A stretch of DNA of 64,000 bases from Variovorax sp. UMC13 (GTDB taxonomy: Bacteria; Pseudomonadota; Gammaproteobacteria; Burkholderiales; Burkholderiaceae_C). The position numbers and the translations under genes were made by a program. The notes beneath the pieces are model-generated. The model saw only the letters and a program-made list of their open reading frames with translations. It had not been told where the DNA came from and made no database searches. Shown here piece by piece: positions 17,088 to 25,168 of this stretch. Each line of letters starts with the position of its first letter. Position 1 is the first letter of the stretch. The DNA is taken from positions 248,001 through 312,000 of the forward strand of contig NZ_LZZW01000018.1 in the NCBI RefSeq assembly GCF_014170375.1, written 5' to 3'.

Positions 17088-19640
17088 TCAGCGTGCAAAG
17101 GCCAGCGGGACGAAGGCGAAGGCCACCCACCCCACGCCGGCGGCACCGAGGGTGAAGGACCAGAAGACGGCGACCACGCCCGGCTCGTAGGGCGCGTGTG
17201 CGCCGACATGGCCGCGCTGCACACGCGTTGCCTGCAGCGCGGCGAGCACCGTCGCCAGGCCGGCATGGAAAAGCAGGAAGCACAAGGCGAACGCGATCAT
17301 GGCGTCGTGTGCGCTGCGCGTTGGGGCCAGCGGCGCCGTGGCGAGCAGCCCCGCGAGCAGTGCACTCGCGAGCAGGCCGCAGAGCGCGGCGCTCCAGAGC
17401 AGCGGGGCGAGCTGGCGATCCAGGCCGGCACGCAGCCGAAGCTGCACACGCCGGAACAGCCATCGGCCCAGCCCGAGCATCAGCACCGTGGTGGGCAGCA
17501 CCCAGACCCCCAGGGGCGACACGGCGGGCGGCTGCCATTGCGGCGCCACCGTCCACAGGAAGAACCAGCCGAAGACCAGCGAGCCGTAGAGCGCGCCGTC
17601 GGCCATCATCGTGAGCCCCATGCCCCACAGCCCGGGGCCGTCGAAAGTGAAGGGATGGAGCTTCAGGCCGGCGGGCCGTGCATGCCGCGCATCGTCTCCG
17701 CTGCCCACCACACTCGGATGCGCGCCGTTGACCCACGACCAGCGCAGCAGGACGATGGCAGCGATGCCGCTCACCGCCAGCGCCGGGAGGTACATCTTGG
17801 TCAGCAGCAGCACGCACAGCACCGACAGCAGCAGGCCGGCGGCGAGCGGCAGCCAGGAGTTGGTGGGCAGCAGGATCACCTCGCGCGCCTGACCGCTGAC
17901 CGGGTCGGTGCCCAGCGTCTCGCGCCGCGCATGCCCGGGCTCGGCCAGGGCATGACTGCCTTGCGCAATGCTGTGCGGCAGGGACGCGTCGTCCCACAGC
18001 GGATGCCGCGTGGCGATGGCCGGCTGGCTGGCGAAGTTGTAGGACGCCGGTGGCAGGCGGGTCGCCCATTCCAGCGTGTCCGCCTCCCAGGGGTTGGCCG
18101 GCGCCTTGCGCCCGAAGCGGAAGTGCAGCGCGATGTCGAGCAGCACCGTGGCGATGCCGAACGCCATCAGGAAACTGAAGACCGACGAGACCAGGTTGGG
18201 CAGGTCCCAGCCCAGCCCGGTGTCGTAGGTGTAGACACGCCTCGGCATGCCCAGCAGCCCGGTCCAGTGCATGACGAGGAAGGTGCCGTTGAAGCCGACG
18301 AAGGTGAGCCAGAAGCCGATCTTCGACAGCCGCTCCGAGGGCATGCGGCCGCTGAAATGCGGCAGCCAGTAGTAGATGCCCGCGAGCAGCGGGAACAGCA
18401 TCCCGCCGACCAGCACATAGTGGAAATGCGCGACCACGAAATGGGTGTCGTGCACCTGCCAGTTGAAGGGCACCAGCGCGAGCATCACGCCGGTCAGCCC
18501 GCCGGCGACGAAGACCGTGAGGAAGGCGCCGATCCACAGCATGGGCGCGCGCCACACGGGGCGGCCGGTCCAGAGGGTGGCGATCCAGGCGAACAGCTGC
18601 ACCCCCGTGGGGATGCCCACCAGCATGCTCGCGGCCGAGAAGAAGGCCTGCGCCAGGGCCGGGATGCCGAGCGTGAACATGTGGTGCACCCAGAGGCCGA
18701 AGCTGATGAAGCCGATGCTGATGAGCGACACCACCACCCAGCGGTAGCCCACCAGCGAGCGGCGCGCGAACACCGGAACGATGGTCGACACGACACCGGC
18801 CGCGGGCAGGAAGACGATGTAGACCTCGGGGTGGCCGAACAGCCAGAAGAGGTGGGCCCAGAGCAGCGGGTCACCACCGCGCGTCGGATCGAAGAAGACC
18901 CAGCCGGCGGCGCGTTCGAGCTCGAGCAGCATCGAGCCGAGGATCAGAGGCGGAAAGCCCAGCACGATCATCATCGAGGTCACGAGCATGGCCCAGGCGA
19001 ACACCGGCATCTGGTGCAGCGCCATGCCCGGCGCGCGCGTGCGCAGGATCGACACCGCGATCTCGATGGCGGCGGCCATCGTCGAGATCTCCACGAAGGT
19101 GATGCCGAGCAGCCAGAAGTCGGCATGGATGCCGGGCGAGTAGACGTTGCTCGACAGCGGCGTGTACATGAACCAGCCGGCATTCGGCGCCAGGCCGAAC
19201 AGCAGGCTGCTGGTGAAGATGAGGCCGCCGAACAGGTAGCACCAGTAGCCGAAGGCCGAGAGCCGGGGGAACACCAGGTCGCGCGCGCCGAGCATCTTGG
19301 GCAGCAGGTACGCGGCCAGCCCCTGCAGGATCGGCACGGCGAACAGGAACATCATCATCGTCCCGTGCATCGTGAAGGCCTGGTTGTAGGCCTCCGCGCC
19401 CATGAACGCGTGGTTGGGCAAGGCCAGCTGTGCGCGCAACAGCATGGCGAGCACCCCGGCGATGAGGAAGAAGACGCCGCCCGTCACCAGGAAGCGCAGC
19501 GCGATCGTGCTGTGGTTGACCGCCGCCAGCGCGCCCCATCCGCGCGGGTTGCGCCAGATGCGCTCGAGTCGTTCGTGCAGGGCCTGGGCCTCGTGCGCCT
19601 GCGGCAAGGTTCCCGCAGCGTTCTCGCTCGACGTGCTCAT
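17088..19640 (-). CDS. Cytochrome c oxidase subunit I-III fusion (CtaD-CtaE)
   Basis: Catalytic core of a haem-copper oxidase, 850 residues. Residues 1 to about 560 are subunit I. Haem ligands are H92, H405 and H407, and CuB ligands are H270, H319 and H320. The cross-linked tyrosine is Y274 in HPEVY, and the D-channel residues D121 and E272 are present. By gapless comparison with Paracoccus CtaD, the K-channel lysine is replaced by Gln348 (PTGVQLF) and the D-channel asparagine by Ser128. From about residue 640 (HPFTFDGPGLWGMG) the protein continues as subunit III. The start overlaps the stop of subunit II (ATGA). It reduces O2 at the expense of cytochrome c and pumps protons in the inner membrane. 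Confidence 0.95.
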   Translation of the reverse strand: MSTSSENAAGTLPQAHEAQALHERLERIWRNPRGWGALAAVNHSTIALRFLVTGGVFFLIAGVLAMLLRAQLALPNHAFMGAEAYNQAFTMHGTMMMFLFAVPILQGLAAYLLPKMLGARDLVFPRLSAFGYWCYLFGGLIFTSSLLFGLAPNAGWFMYTPLSSNVYSPGIHADFWLLGITFVEISTMAAAIEIAVSILRTRAPGMALHQMPVFAWAMLVTSMMIVLGFPPLILGSMLLELERAAGWVFFDPTRGGDPLLWAHLFWLFGHPEVYIVFLPAAGVVSTIVPVFARRSLVGYRWVVVSLISIGFISFGLWVHHMFTLGIPALAQAFFSAASMLVGIPTGVQLFAWIATLWTGRPVWRAPMLWIGAFLTVFVAGGLTGVMLALVPFNWQVHDTHFVVAHFHYVLVGGMLFPLLAGIYYWLPHFSGRMPSERLSKIGFWLTFVGFNGTFLVMHWTGLLGMPRRVYTYDTGLGWDLPNLVSSVFSFLMAFGIATVLLDIALHFRFGRKAPANPWEADTLEWATRLPPASYNFASQPAIATRHPLWDDASLPHSIAQGSHALAEPGHARRETLGTDPVSGQAREVILLPTNSWLPLAAGLLLSVLCVLLLTKMYLPALAVSGIAAIVLLRWSWVNGAHPSVVGSGDDARHARPAGLKLHPFTFDGPGLWGMGLTMMADGALYGSLVFGWFFLWTVAPQWQPPAVSPLGVWVLPTTVLMLGLGRWLFRRVQLRLRAGLDRQLAPLLWSAALCGLLASALLAGLLATAPLAPTRSAHDAMIAFALCFLLFHAGLATVLAALQATRVQRGHVGAHAPYEPGVVAVFWSFTLGAAGVGWVAFAFVPLAFAR

Positions 19641-20395
19641 GGCACCTTTCCTTCTTCAGCGGCGGTGCCGGATTGCGCGCGCAGCCAGGCGTCGAAGGCT
19701 TCGGCAGGTACGACGTGCGCCATCATCGTCATGTGGGCATGGCCGGTGCCGCAGAACTCCGCGCACTGGCCGCGGTAGCTGCCGACGCGGTCGCCCTGGA
19801 GCCGCACGGTCAGGGTGCGGCCCGGCACCGCGTCCAGCTTGCCGCCCAGCGCGGGAACCCAGAAGGAGTGGATGACGTCGCTGCTCTTCGTCAGGATGTC
19901 CACCGGGCGACCGGCGGGTAGGCGCAATTCGTCGCGCAGCACGACGCCGTCGGGGTAGCGGATCTCCCACCACCACTGGTGGCCGATGGCTTCGATGCGC
20001 AGGGGCGCTGCGGCGCCGCCGGGCAGGGGCAGCTGGTGGAAGCCGGCGGGCGAACCGAAGATCAATAGCGCCGTCACGCTGACGGTCGGCAGCACCAGGC
20101 CACCCCCGACCAGCCAGCGGCGCTCCACGCGCCGTGCGCGCGTGGCGTCAAGGGCCGCGCGCGGGCGCATGGCCAAAAACCACGCGACCACGACGCCGGC
20201 GAGCACCAGGAGCGCGACCGCGAACATCCACCACCACACGGCGGCGATGGCGCCGGCCGAAGGCCCCGCCGGATCGAGCATCGATTGCGGGCCCTTGCAG
20301 CCGGCGAGCAGCACAGCGCCCACGCACGGCAGAATGAATGCATGACCGACGCCGCTTCCGATCCGATCCTCAGCCGTGCCGCCATCGCGGGCCAT
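19637..20395 (-). CDS. Cytochrome c oxidase subunit II
   Basis: CuA-bearing subunit that takes electrons from cytochrome c. It has a lipoprotein-like segment (VLLAGC), two membrane spans, the aromatic GHQWWWEIRYPDG block and the CuA site CAEFCGTGHAHM with all ligands. No fused cytochrome c domain is present. The start is uncertain: ATG 20395 gives 252 residues but overlaps the divergent DUF2231 gene by 54 bases, and the only closer in-frame candidate, GTG 20323, leaves too short a signal. First gene of the operon that continues with the fused subunit I-III. Confidence 0.88.
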   Translation of the reverse strand: MARDGGTAEDRIGSGVGHAFILPCVGAVLLAGCKGPQSMLDPAGPSAGAIAAVWWWMFAVALLVLAGVVVAWFLAMRPRAALDATRARRVERRWLVGGGLVLPTVSVTALLIFGSPAGFHQLPLPGGAAAPLRIEAIGHQWWWEIRYPDGVVLRDELRLPAGRPVDILTKSSDVIHSFWVPALGGKLDAVPGRTLTVRLQGDRVGSYRGQCAEFCGTGHAHMTMMAHVVPAEAFDAWLRAQSGTAAEEGKVP

Positions 20396-20809
20396 CCCCT
20401 GCATCCGATGCTGATCCACTTTCCGGTGGCGGCCCTGGTGGGGCTGGTCGGCGCGGATGCGGCCTTCCTTCACACCGACGATCCCTTCTGGTCGCGCGCG
20501 GGATTGTGGTTGTCCGGTGTCGGTGCCGCGGGCGGCTGGGTGGCGAGCATGGCCGGCCTGATCGACCTGCTCACCGTGCGACGGATCCGGCGCCTCGTCA
20601 CGGCCTGGGCGCATGCGCTGATCGCCGTGATGATGCTGTCGATCGCTTCGCTGAACTGGTCGCTGCGCTGGGGCGACGATCCCGGCGCAGCCGTCGCGCC
20701 CTGGGGCGCGGCGATGACCTTGCTCACCGCCGCCTTCATCGCCGTCGCGGCGTACCTGGGCGGTCGGCTGGTCTACGAGAAGGCGGTCGCGGTCGACACC
20801 ACGGACTGA
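20342..20809 (+). CDS. DUF2231-family membrane protein
   Basis: Membrane protein of 155 residues with about four spans. The opening HPLHPMLIHFPVA block (near residue 18) is the hallmark of DUF2231, whose histidines may bind a metal or haem; no function is established. ATG 20342 is used because it immediately precedes the family start; the longer frame from 20285 only adds sequence antisense to subunit II. It is transcribed divergently from the oxidase operon and convergently with the CopD-like gene, suggesting a link to respiration or copper handling. Confidence 0.85.
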   Translation: MTDAASDPILSRAAIAGHPLHPMLIHFPVAALVGLVGADAAFLHTDDPFWSRAGLWLSGVGAAGGWVASMAGLIDLLTVRRIRRLVTAWAHALIAVMMLSIASLNWSLRWGDDPGAAVAPWGAAMTLLTAAFIAVAAYLGGRLVYEKAVAVDTTD

Positions 20810-20838
20810 GGGAGAAGACGGGGCCATCGGGTGAGTGT

Positions 20839-21249
20839 TCAGAAGGGTTTGCGCAGCACCAGCCACGCGATGGCCGCGAGCCACAGCAGCGAGCTCAGCG
20901 TGAGAAGCGGTGCGAAGCCGCGCGCGACAGGCTGGCCGCGCTCGGCCTGCAGCAGCAGCACGGCGCACGAGGCATGCCCCAGGACCAGCAGGCTCACCAG
21001 CGCGAGCTTGACCATGAGCCAGTGTGCAAGCAGACCGCTCCACAGGAAGATGGCGGTGCCCGACGCGATCGCCACCAGTGCCGCCGGTGTGGCCAGGTTC
21101 ACGAACACGCCGCGCAGCAGGTGCCGGGGCAGGGCCTCTTTATCCGATTCGCCGCGCCGCGAGGCCGCGACGATCACCGCGGGCAGGTAGAGCAGGGCGC
21201 CGATCCAGGCGATCACCGCGCAGACATGGAGCAGCTTGAGCCACGGCAT
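20839..21249 (-). CDS. CopD-like four-helix membrane protein
   Basis: Integral membrane protein of 136 residues with four hydrophobic segments. The start MPWLKLLHVCAVIAWIGALLY resembles the CopD/DUF2269-type fold, in which N-terminal histidines may ligate copper or haem. ATG 21249 gives this N-terminus directly; the upstream in-frame extension to 21396 is not membrane-like. It ends 29 bases from the DUF2231 gene, tail to tail. A role in copper supply to the adjacent oxidase is plausible but only inferred. Confidence 0.75.
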   Translation of the reverse strand: MPWLKLLHVCAVIAWIGALLYLPAVIVAASRRGESDKEALPRHLLRGVFVNLATPAALVAIASGTAIFLWSGLLAHWLMVKLALVSLLVLGHASCAVLLLQAERGQPVARGFAPLLTLSSLLWLAAIAWLVLRKPF

Positions 21250-21787
21250 GCTCAGCGCGCGCCGTGTCCACAGGGATGGGGTTGGAGACGCGATGCGGGA
21301 GATCGTGCAGTCATTGGCATGGGCGGCAAGCGTGATGTGGAGCGCCTCGGCGCGCGCGTCGGTCTTCAGGAGAACACGGCAACGGGCAAAGGCCACGGCC
21401 GTGGATCACGCGATGTATGCCGGAAGCATCGAAGGCCAAGTGCGTGGCCGACGTGCACCGTGTGTTGTTGAAGCGCGTGCAAAGTCTGAATGAAGACGCG
21501 GCATGCGTGTGTAGGAATGCATCGCCTGGCGCAGGCGCTGCATGCGGCCGCAAGGGGGCTGACGGATAGCACCTCGGCGCCATGCAGGACAAGTCCGCAT
21601 TCATCGCCCCAGGACGCGTGCGGTGTGCCTGGCTATGGCAAGGTATTCACGTCGGCGCAGCATTTCTTCACGAAATCACAGCCACGCCGATGATCGTGGC
21701 CTGACCAGAACAACGAACAGAACCTGGGTCTTTCTCCAATGAGGGGCTCCGCACGCGCGGACTCCCTGCGCTTGCAGAGGACAGCCG
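21250..21787. other. 538-base non-coding interval upstream of the PQQ dehydrogenase
   Basis: No convincing gene: short open frames here have no ribosome site and no protein-like composition. The notable structure is a 27-base imperfect inverted repeat at 21517-21543 (ATGCA/CGCCTG, loop GCG, CAGGCG/TGCAT). The downstream part (about 21640-21790) is less GC-rich and probably holds the promoter of the dehydrogenase, though I could not assign -35/-10 boxes. Confidence 0.5.
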
Positions 21788-24253
21788 GTGTCATTGACGT
21801 TGAACGATTCCCGCCGCCATCGCGCGAGCACCCGGGCCTTGCGCCTCTACGCCCTTCTCATCGCCGTCTTCGGCCTTGCGCTGCTGGTGCTCGGCATCCG
21901 CCTGGCGCTGGTCGGGGGCTCCTGGTACTACGCGGCGATGGGGCTGGCGACGATCGCCAGCGGGGGCCTGATCTGGCGCGGCCATCGCGCCGGCATCGCC
22001 GTCTTCGGCCTTGCCACCCTGGCCACGATCGCGTGGTCCCTGTGGGAGGTCGGACTGGATGGCTGGGCCCTCATCCCGCGTCTCGCCTGGCTGGCGGTCC
22101 TGGGCTTCGTGCTGTTGGCGTTCTGGCCCGTGACCTTGCGGCAGCTCCCGGGCTTGGACCGGCGCCTCTACGGGGCGGCGGCGGGGGTGCTGCCCCTGGT
22201 CGCGGCACTGCTGATCGCGATGCCGATCTTCTTTCCACGCGCCGTCGAGCTCGCGTCGCCCCAACTCGCTGCGGCACGCGCCCCGGAGGCTTTCAGCAAG
22301 GGCACGGTCGCGTCGCCGGATGGCAATGTCGCGGCCAGCCATGACGCGTCGAGCTGGACTTCCTATGGCGGCTCGAACCTGTCCAACAAGTTCAGTCCGT
22401 CGTCCCAGATCACGCCGCAGAACGTGAAGACGCTCGAAGAGGCCTGGCACTTCCGCACCGGCGACCTCAAGCCGGACGATGCCGACTACGCCTACGCCTT
22501 CCAGAGCACGCCGCTCATGATCGATCGCACGCTGTACGTGTGCACGCCGAGCCAGATCGTGATCGCGCTCGACGCGGCCACCGGCACCGAGAAGTGGCGC
22601 TTCGATCCCCAGGCCGATCGCAAGGCCATGGCGAACATCGCGGCGAGCACCTGTCGCGGCGTCGCCTACCACGAGGCGCCGGCCGCCGGCACCGAAGCGT
22701 GCCGCGCCCGCATCCTGGTGCCGGTGGTCGACGGACGCCTGGGGGCCATCGATGCGAAGACGGGCGCGCTCTGCATCCAGTTCGGCCAGGGCGGCTTCGT
22801 CGACCTGAACGAAGGCACGGGCAACACGCTGCCCGGCTTCGTTGCGCCCACATCGCCGCCGCTGGTGATGCGTGGCGTGGTGATCATCGGCACCGGCCAG
22901 ATCGCCGACGGCGAGGAGCGCGCCGCCCCCTCGGGCGTGGTGCGCGGCTACGACGCCGTCACCGGTGCGCAGCGCTGGGCCTGGGACCTGGGGCGCCACG
23001 ATGCGAACGCGGCGCTCGCGCCCGGTGAGGTCTATACGCGCGGCACGCCGAACGTGTGGTCGCTGCTGGCCGGCGACGACGAGCTGGGCCTGGTCTATCT
23101 GCCCACGGGCAATCCGGCCAGCGATTTCTACGGCGCCGACCGCTCGGAACTGGAAGACGAGTACACCGCATCGCTGGTGGCGCTGGACGCCGCGACCGGA
23201 CGCAAGCGCTGGCACTTCCGCACGGTGAACCACGACCTGTGGGACTTCGACCTGAGCCCGCAGCCCAACCTGGTGGACTTCCCGAGCGCGCAGGGAACGC
23301 GTCCTGCGGTGGTGCAGGCCACCAAGAACGGCCAGGTCTACGTGCTGGACCGCGCGACGGGCGAGCCGATCCGGCCCGTCGTGGAGGTGCCGGTGCCCCA
23401 GCATGTCGACACCGAAGAGCGCATCGCGCCTACCCAGCCGCTGTCGCCCGGCATGCCGAACACCGTGGGGCGGCCCGACAAGAAGATGGAGGTGCTGCGC
23501 GAAAGCCATGCCTGGGGCATCACGCCGCTGGACCAGCTGCTGTGCCGTACGGAGTTCCGCCAGCTGCGCTACGAAGGCGCCTACACGCCACCCACCCTGC
23601 AGGGCTCGCTGGCCTTTGCCGGCAACCACGGCGGCATCAACTGGGGCGGCATCTCGATCGATGTGCAGCGCGGCATCATGATCATGAACAGCAACCGGCT
23701 GCCGTACACCGAGCAGCTCTTCACGCGCGAAGAGATCGACGAGATGGGCGTGCGCTCGGTCTTCCGCGGCGTGAGCGAACGTCCGGCCTACATGCCGCAG
23801 GTCGGGTCCAAGTACGGCGCCCTCAAGAAGCCGTGGATGTCGGTGCTGAACACGCCCTGCATCGCGCCGCCCTGGGGCTACATCTCCGGCACGGATCTGC
23901 GCACGCAGGAGATCATCTGGCGTCGTCCGCTCGGCACAGGCTACGACTCGGGTCCGCTGGGCGTGCCGTCGCGGCTCAAGCTGGAGATGGGCACGCCCAA
24001 CAACAGCGGCTCGGTCACGACGGCCGGCGGCCTGACCTTCATCGGCGCATCGCTCGATCGCTTCCTGCGGGCCTTCGACACCGAGACCGGCGAACTGCTG
24101 TGGGACGTGCGCCTGCCGGCCGGTGCGCAGGCCAACCCCATGAGCTACGAGATCGACGGTCGCCAGTATGTCGTGGCCGCCGTCGGAGGCCACGAGCGGA
24201 TGGAGACCCGCCTGGGCGACAGCGTCATCGCCTGGGCCTTGCCCCGGCGCTGA
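21788..24253 (+). CDS. Membrane-bound PQQ-dependent dehydrogenase (glucose/quinate/shikimate family)
   Basis: Quinoprotein of 821 residues in the mGDH family, which oxidises sugars or cyclic polyols in the periplasm and reduces ubiquinone. Residues 20 to about 150 form five membrane spans, and the rest is the PQQ propeller (SSWTSYGGSNLSNKFSPSSQ near residue 190, then W-motif blades). The start is GTG 21788 with AGAGGA at 21776-21781. No PQQ synthesis genes are in the window. Whether the substrate is glucose, quinate or another compound cannot be told by eye. Its position beside the terminal oxidase fits a periplasmic oxidation chain. Confidence 0.92.
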   Translation: MSLTLNDSRRHRASTRALRLYALLIAVFGLALLVLGIRLALVGGSWYYAAMGLATIASGGLIWRGHRAGIAVFGLATLATIAWSLWEVGLDGWALIPRLAWLAVLGFVLLAFWPVTLRQLPGLDRRLYGAAAGVLPLVAALLIAMPIFFPRAVELASPQLAAARAPEAFSKGTVASPDGNVAASHDASSWTSYGGSNLSNKFSPSSQITPQNVKTLEEAWHFRTGDLKPDDADYAYAFQSTPLMIDRTLYVCTPSQIVIALDAATGTEKWRFDPQADRKAMANIAASTCRGVAYHEAPAAGTEACRARILVPVVDGRLGAIDAKTGALCIQFGQGGFVDLNEGTGNTLPGFVAPTSPPLVMRGVVIIGTGQIADGEERAAPSGVVRGYDAVTGAQRWAWDLGRHDANAALAPGEVYTRGTPNVWSLLAGDDELGLVYLPTGNPASDFYGADRSELEDEYTASLVALDAATGRKRWHFRTVNHDLWDFDLSPQPNLVDFPSAQGTRPAVVQATKNGQVYVLDRATGEPIRPVVEVPVPQHVDTEERIAPTQPLSPGMPNTVGRPDKKMEVLRESHAWGITPLDQLLCRTEFRQLRYEGAYTPPTLQGSLAFAGNHGGINWGGISIDVQRGIMIMNSNRLPYTEQLFTREEIDEMGVRSVFRGVSERPAYMPQVGSKYGALKKPWMSVLNTPCIAPPWGYISGTDLRTQEIIWRRPLGTGYDSGPLGVPSRLKLEMGTPNNSGSVTTAGGLTFIGASLDRFLRAFDTETGELLWDVRLPAGAQANPMSYEIDGRQYVVAAVGGHERMETRLGDSVIAWALPRR

Positions 24254-24297
24254 CGCGCCGAGCCATCGATCCACCCTGAAGAAGAAGGAGCACTGCG

Positions 24298-24543
24298 ATG
24301 AAAGACGATCCCACCACTGATGACTCGTGCCGGGAGCAGATGCGCAAGGCGGAAGAGGAGGGCCGGCGCCTGCCCAGGCGCGGGCGTCGCCAGCCCGCCG
24401 ATGCACAGGATGCGTCCCTGAACGAAGGCGAGGCCTGCGAGAAGGGGCCGTCCGACGCGGAGCCGGTCGCGACCGACCGGAAGAACAAGGGCGGCTCGGA
24501 CCCCGCGGCGCGGGGGCGCGACGCGCCGGTGGACGTGCGTTGA
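24298..24543 (+). CDS. Small charged, probably disordered protein
   Basis: 81 residues, rich in Arg, Lys, Asp, Glu, Pro and Gly, with no hydrophobic core; probably intrinsically disordered. No family recognised. The gene is supported by a strong AAGGAG ribosome site eight bases before ATG 24298 and by its tight position 44 bases after the PQQ dehydrogenase. Two cysteines (CREQM and ACEKG) are the only unusual residues. Function unknown. Confidence 0.6.
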   Translation: MKDDPTTDDSCREQMRKAEEEGRRLPRRGRRQPADAQDASLNEGEACEKGPSDAEPVATDRKNKGGSDPAARGRDAPVDVR

Positions 24544-24607
24544 AGCCCTGAGGCCGCGGCCCGCCGGGGCCGCCGTGCATCGGCTCGCGCTATGGCACGA
24601 TCGCCCG

Positions 24608-25168
24608 ATGCCAGAACCTTCTCGACGCGTCCCCTACCGCAGCTGGCCGGGCGCGCTCCTCGTCGTGCTTGCCATCGGTCTCTACGTCGGCGGCCTGGGC
24701 TACTGGGACCGCCACACGCCCGGTGCCCAGCCCCTGCCCAGCGGCGAGACCGTCGAGGTCGGCCAGGCCCGCTTCGTGCCGGTCGAAGGATGGGAGATGG
24801 ACATCGCCCGCTCGCGGGCCGGCCGTTCGCTGATGCTGTTCAAGGGCGGCCACCGCTTCCTGGTGACGACGCTGCCCTGGGCCGGCGGGCCCGAGGGGCC
24901 GATGGCGCGGCAGCAGCGGCTCATGGAACTGGGACAGGGCCTGCGCCTGGAAGGCGACGTGGCCGACTTCGTCACCTCCTGGGGCCTGCAGGGCGTGACC
25001 TTCGCCTATGACGGGCCCAACCTGTCGGGCCGCTTCTGGCAGATGGTCGACCTGCAGCGGCGCTCGCTGGTGCAGGTCAATTTCTACGGCAGCAACGACG
25101 GCCTCAACGAAGCCTTGGCCGAGGCGCGCCGCATGCTGGACTCGATGGACCTGGAGGCCTCGATTTGA
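24608..25168 (+). CDS. Membrane-anchored protein of unknown function
   Basis: 186 residues with one N-terminal membrane anchor (about residues 13-35, GALLVVLAIGLYVGGLGYW) and a soluble extracytoplasmic domain. I do not recognise a family. ATG 24608 is chosen over 24575 because it puts the basic residues directly before the anchor. Its stop overlaps the TTG start of the PrsW-like protease, so the two are translationally coupled and this protein could be a partner or substrate of the protease. Confidence 0.75.
   Translation: MPEPSRRVPYRSWPGALLVVLAIGLYVGGLGYWDRHTPGAQPLPSGETVEVGQARFVPVEGWEMDIARSRAGRSLMLFKGGHRFLVTTLPWAGGPEGPMARQQRLMELGQGLRLEGDVADFVTSWGLQGVTFAYDGPNLSGRFWQMVDLQRRSLVQVNFYGSNDGLNEALAEARRMLDSMDLEASI

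Noticed and set aside
15873..19778. A 1301-codon open frame antisense to the cytochrome oxidase genes
   Set aside because: It is a high-GC antisense shadow: composition is dominated by Arg, Ala, Gly, His and Gln, no domain is visible, and the reverse strand carries unmistakable oxidase genes.
21490..21693. 67-codon forward frame in the gap before the PQQ dehydrogenase
   Set aside because: No ribosome site, overlaps the inverted repeat and has no protein-like features.
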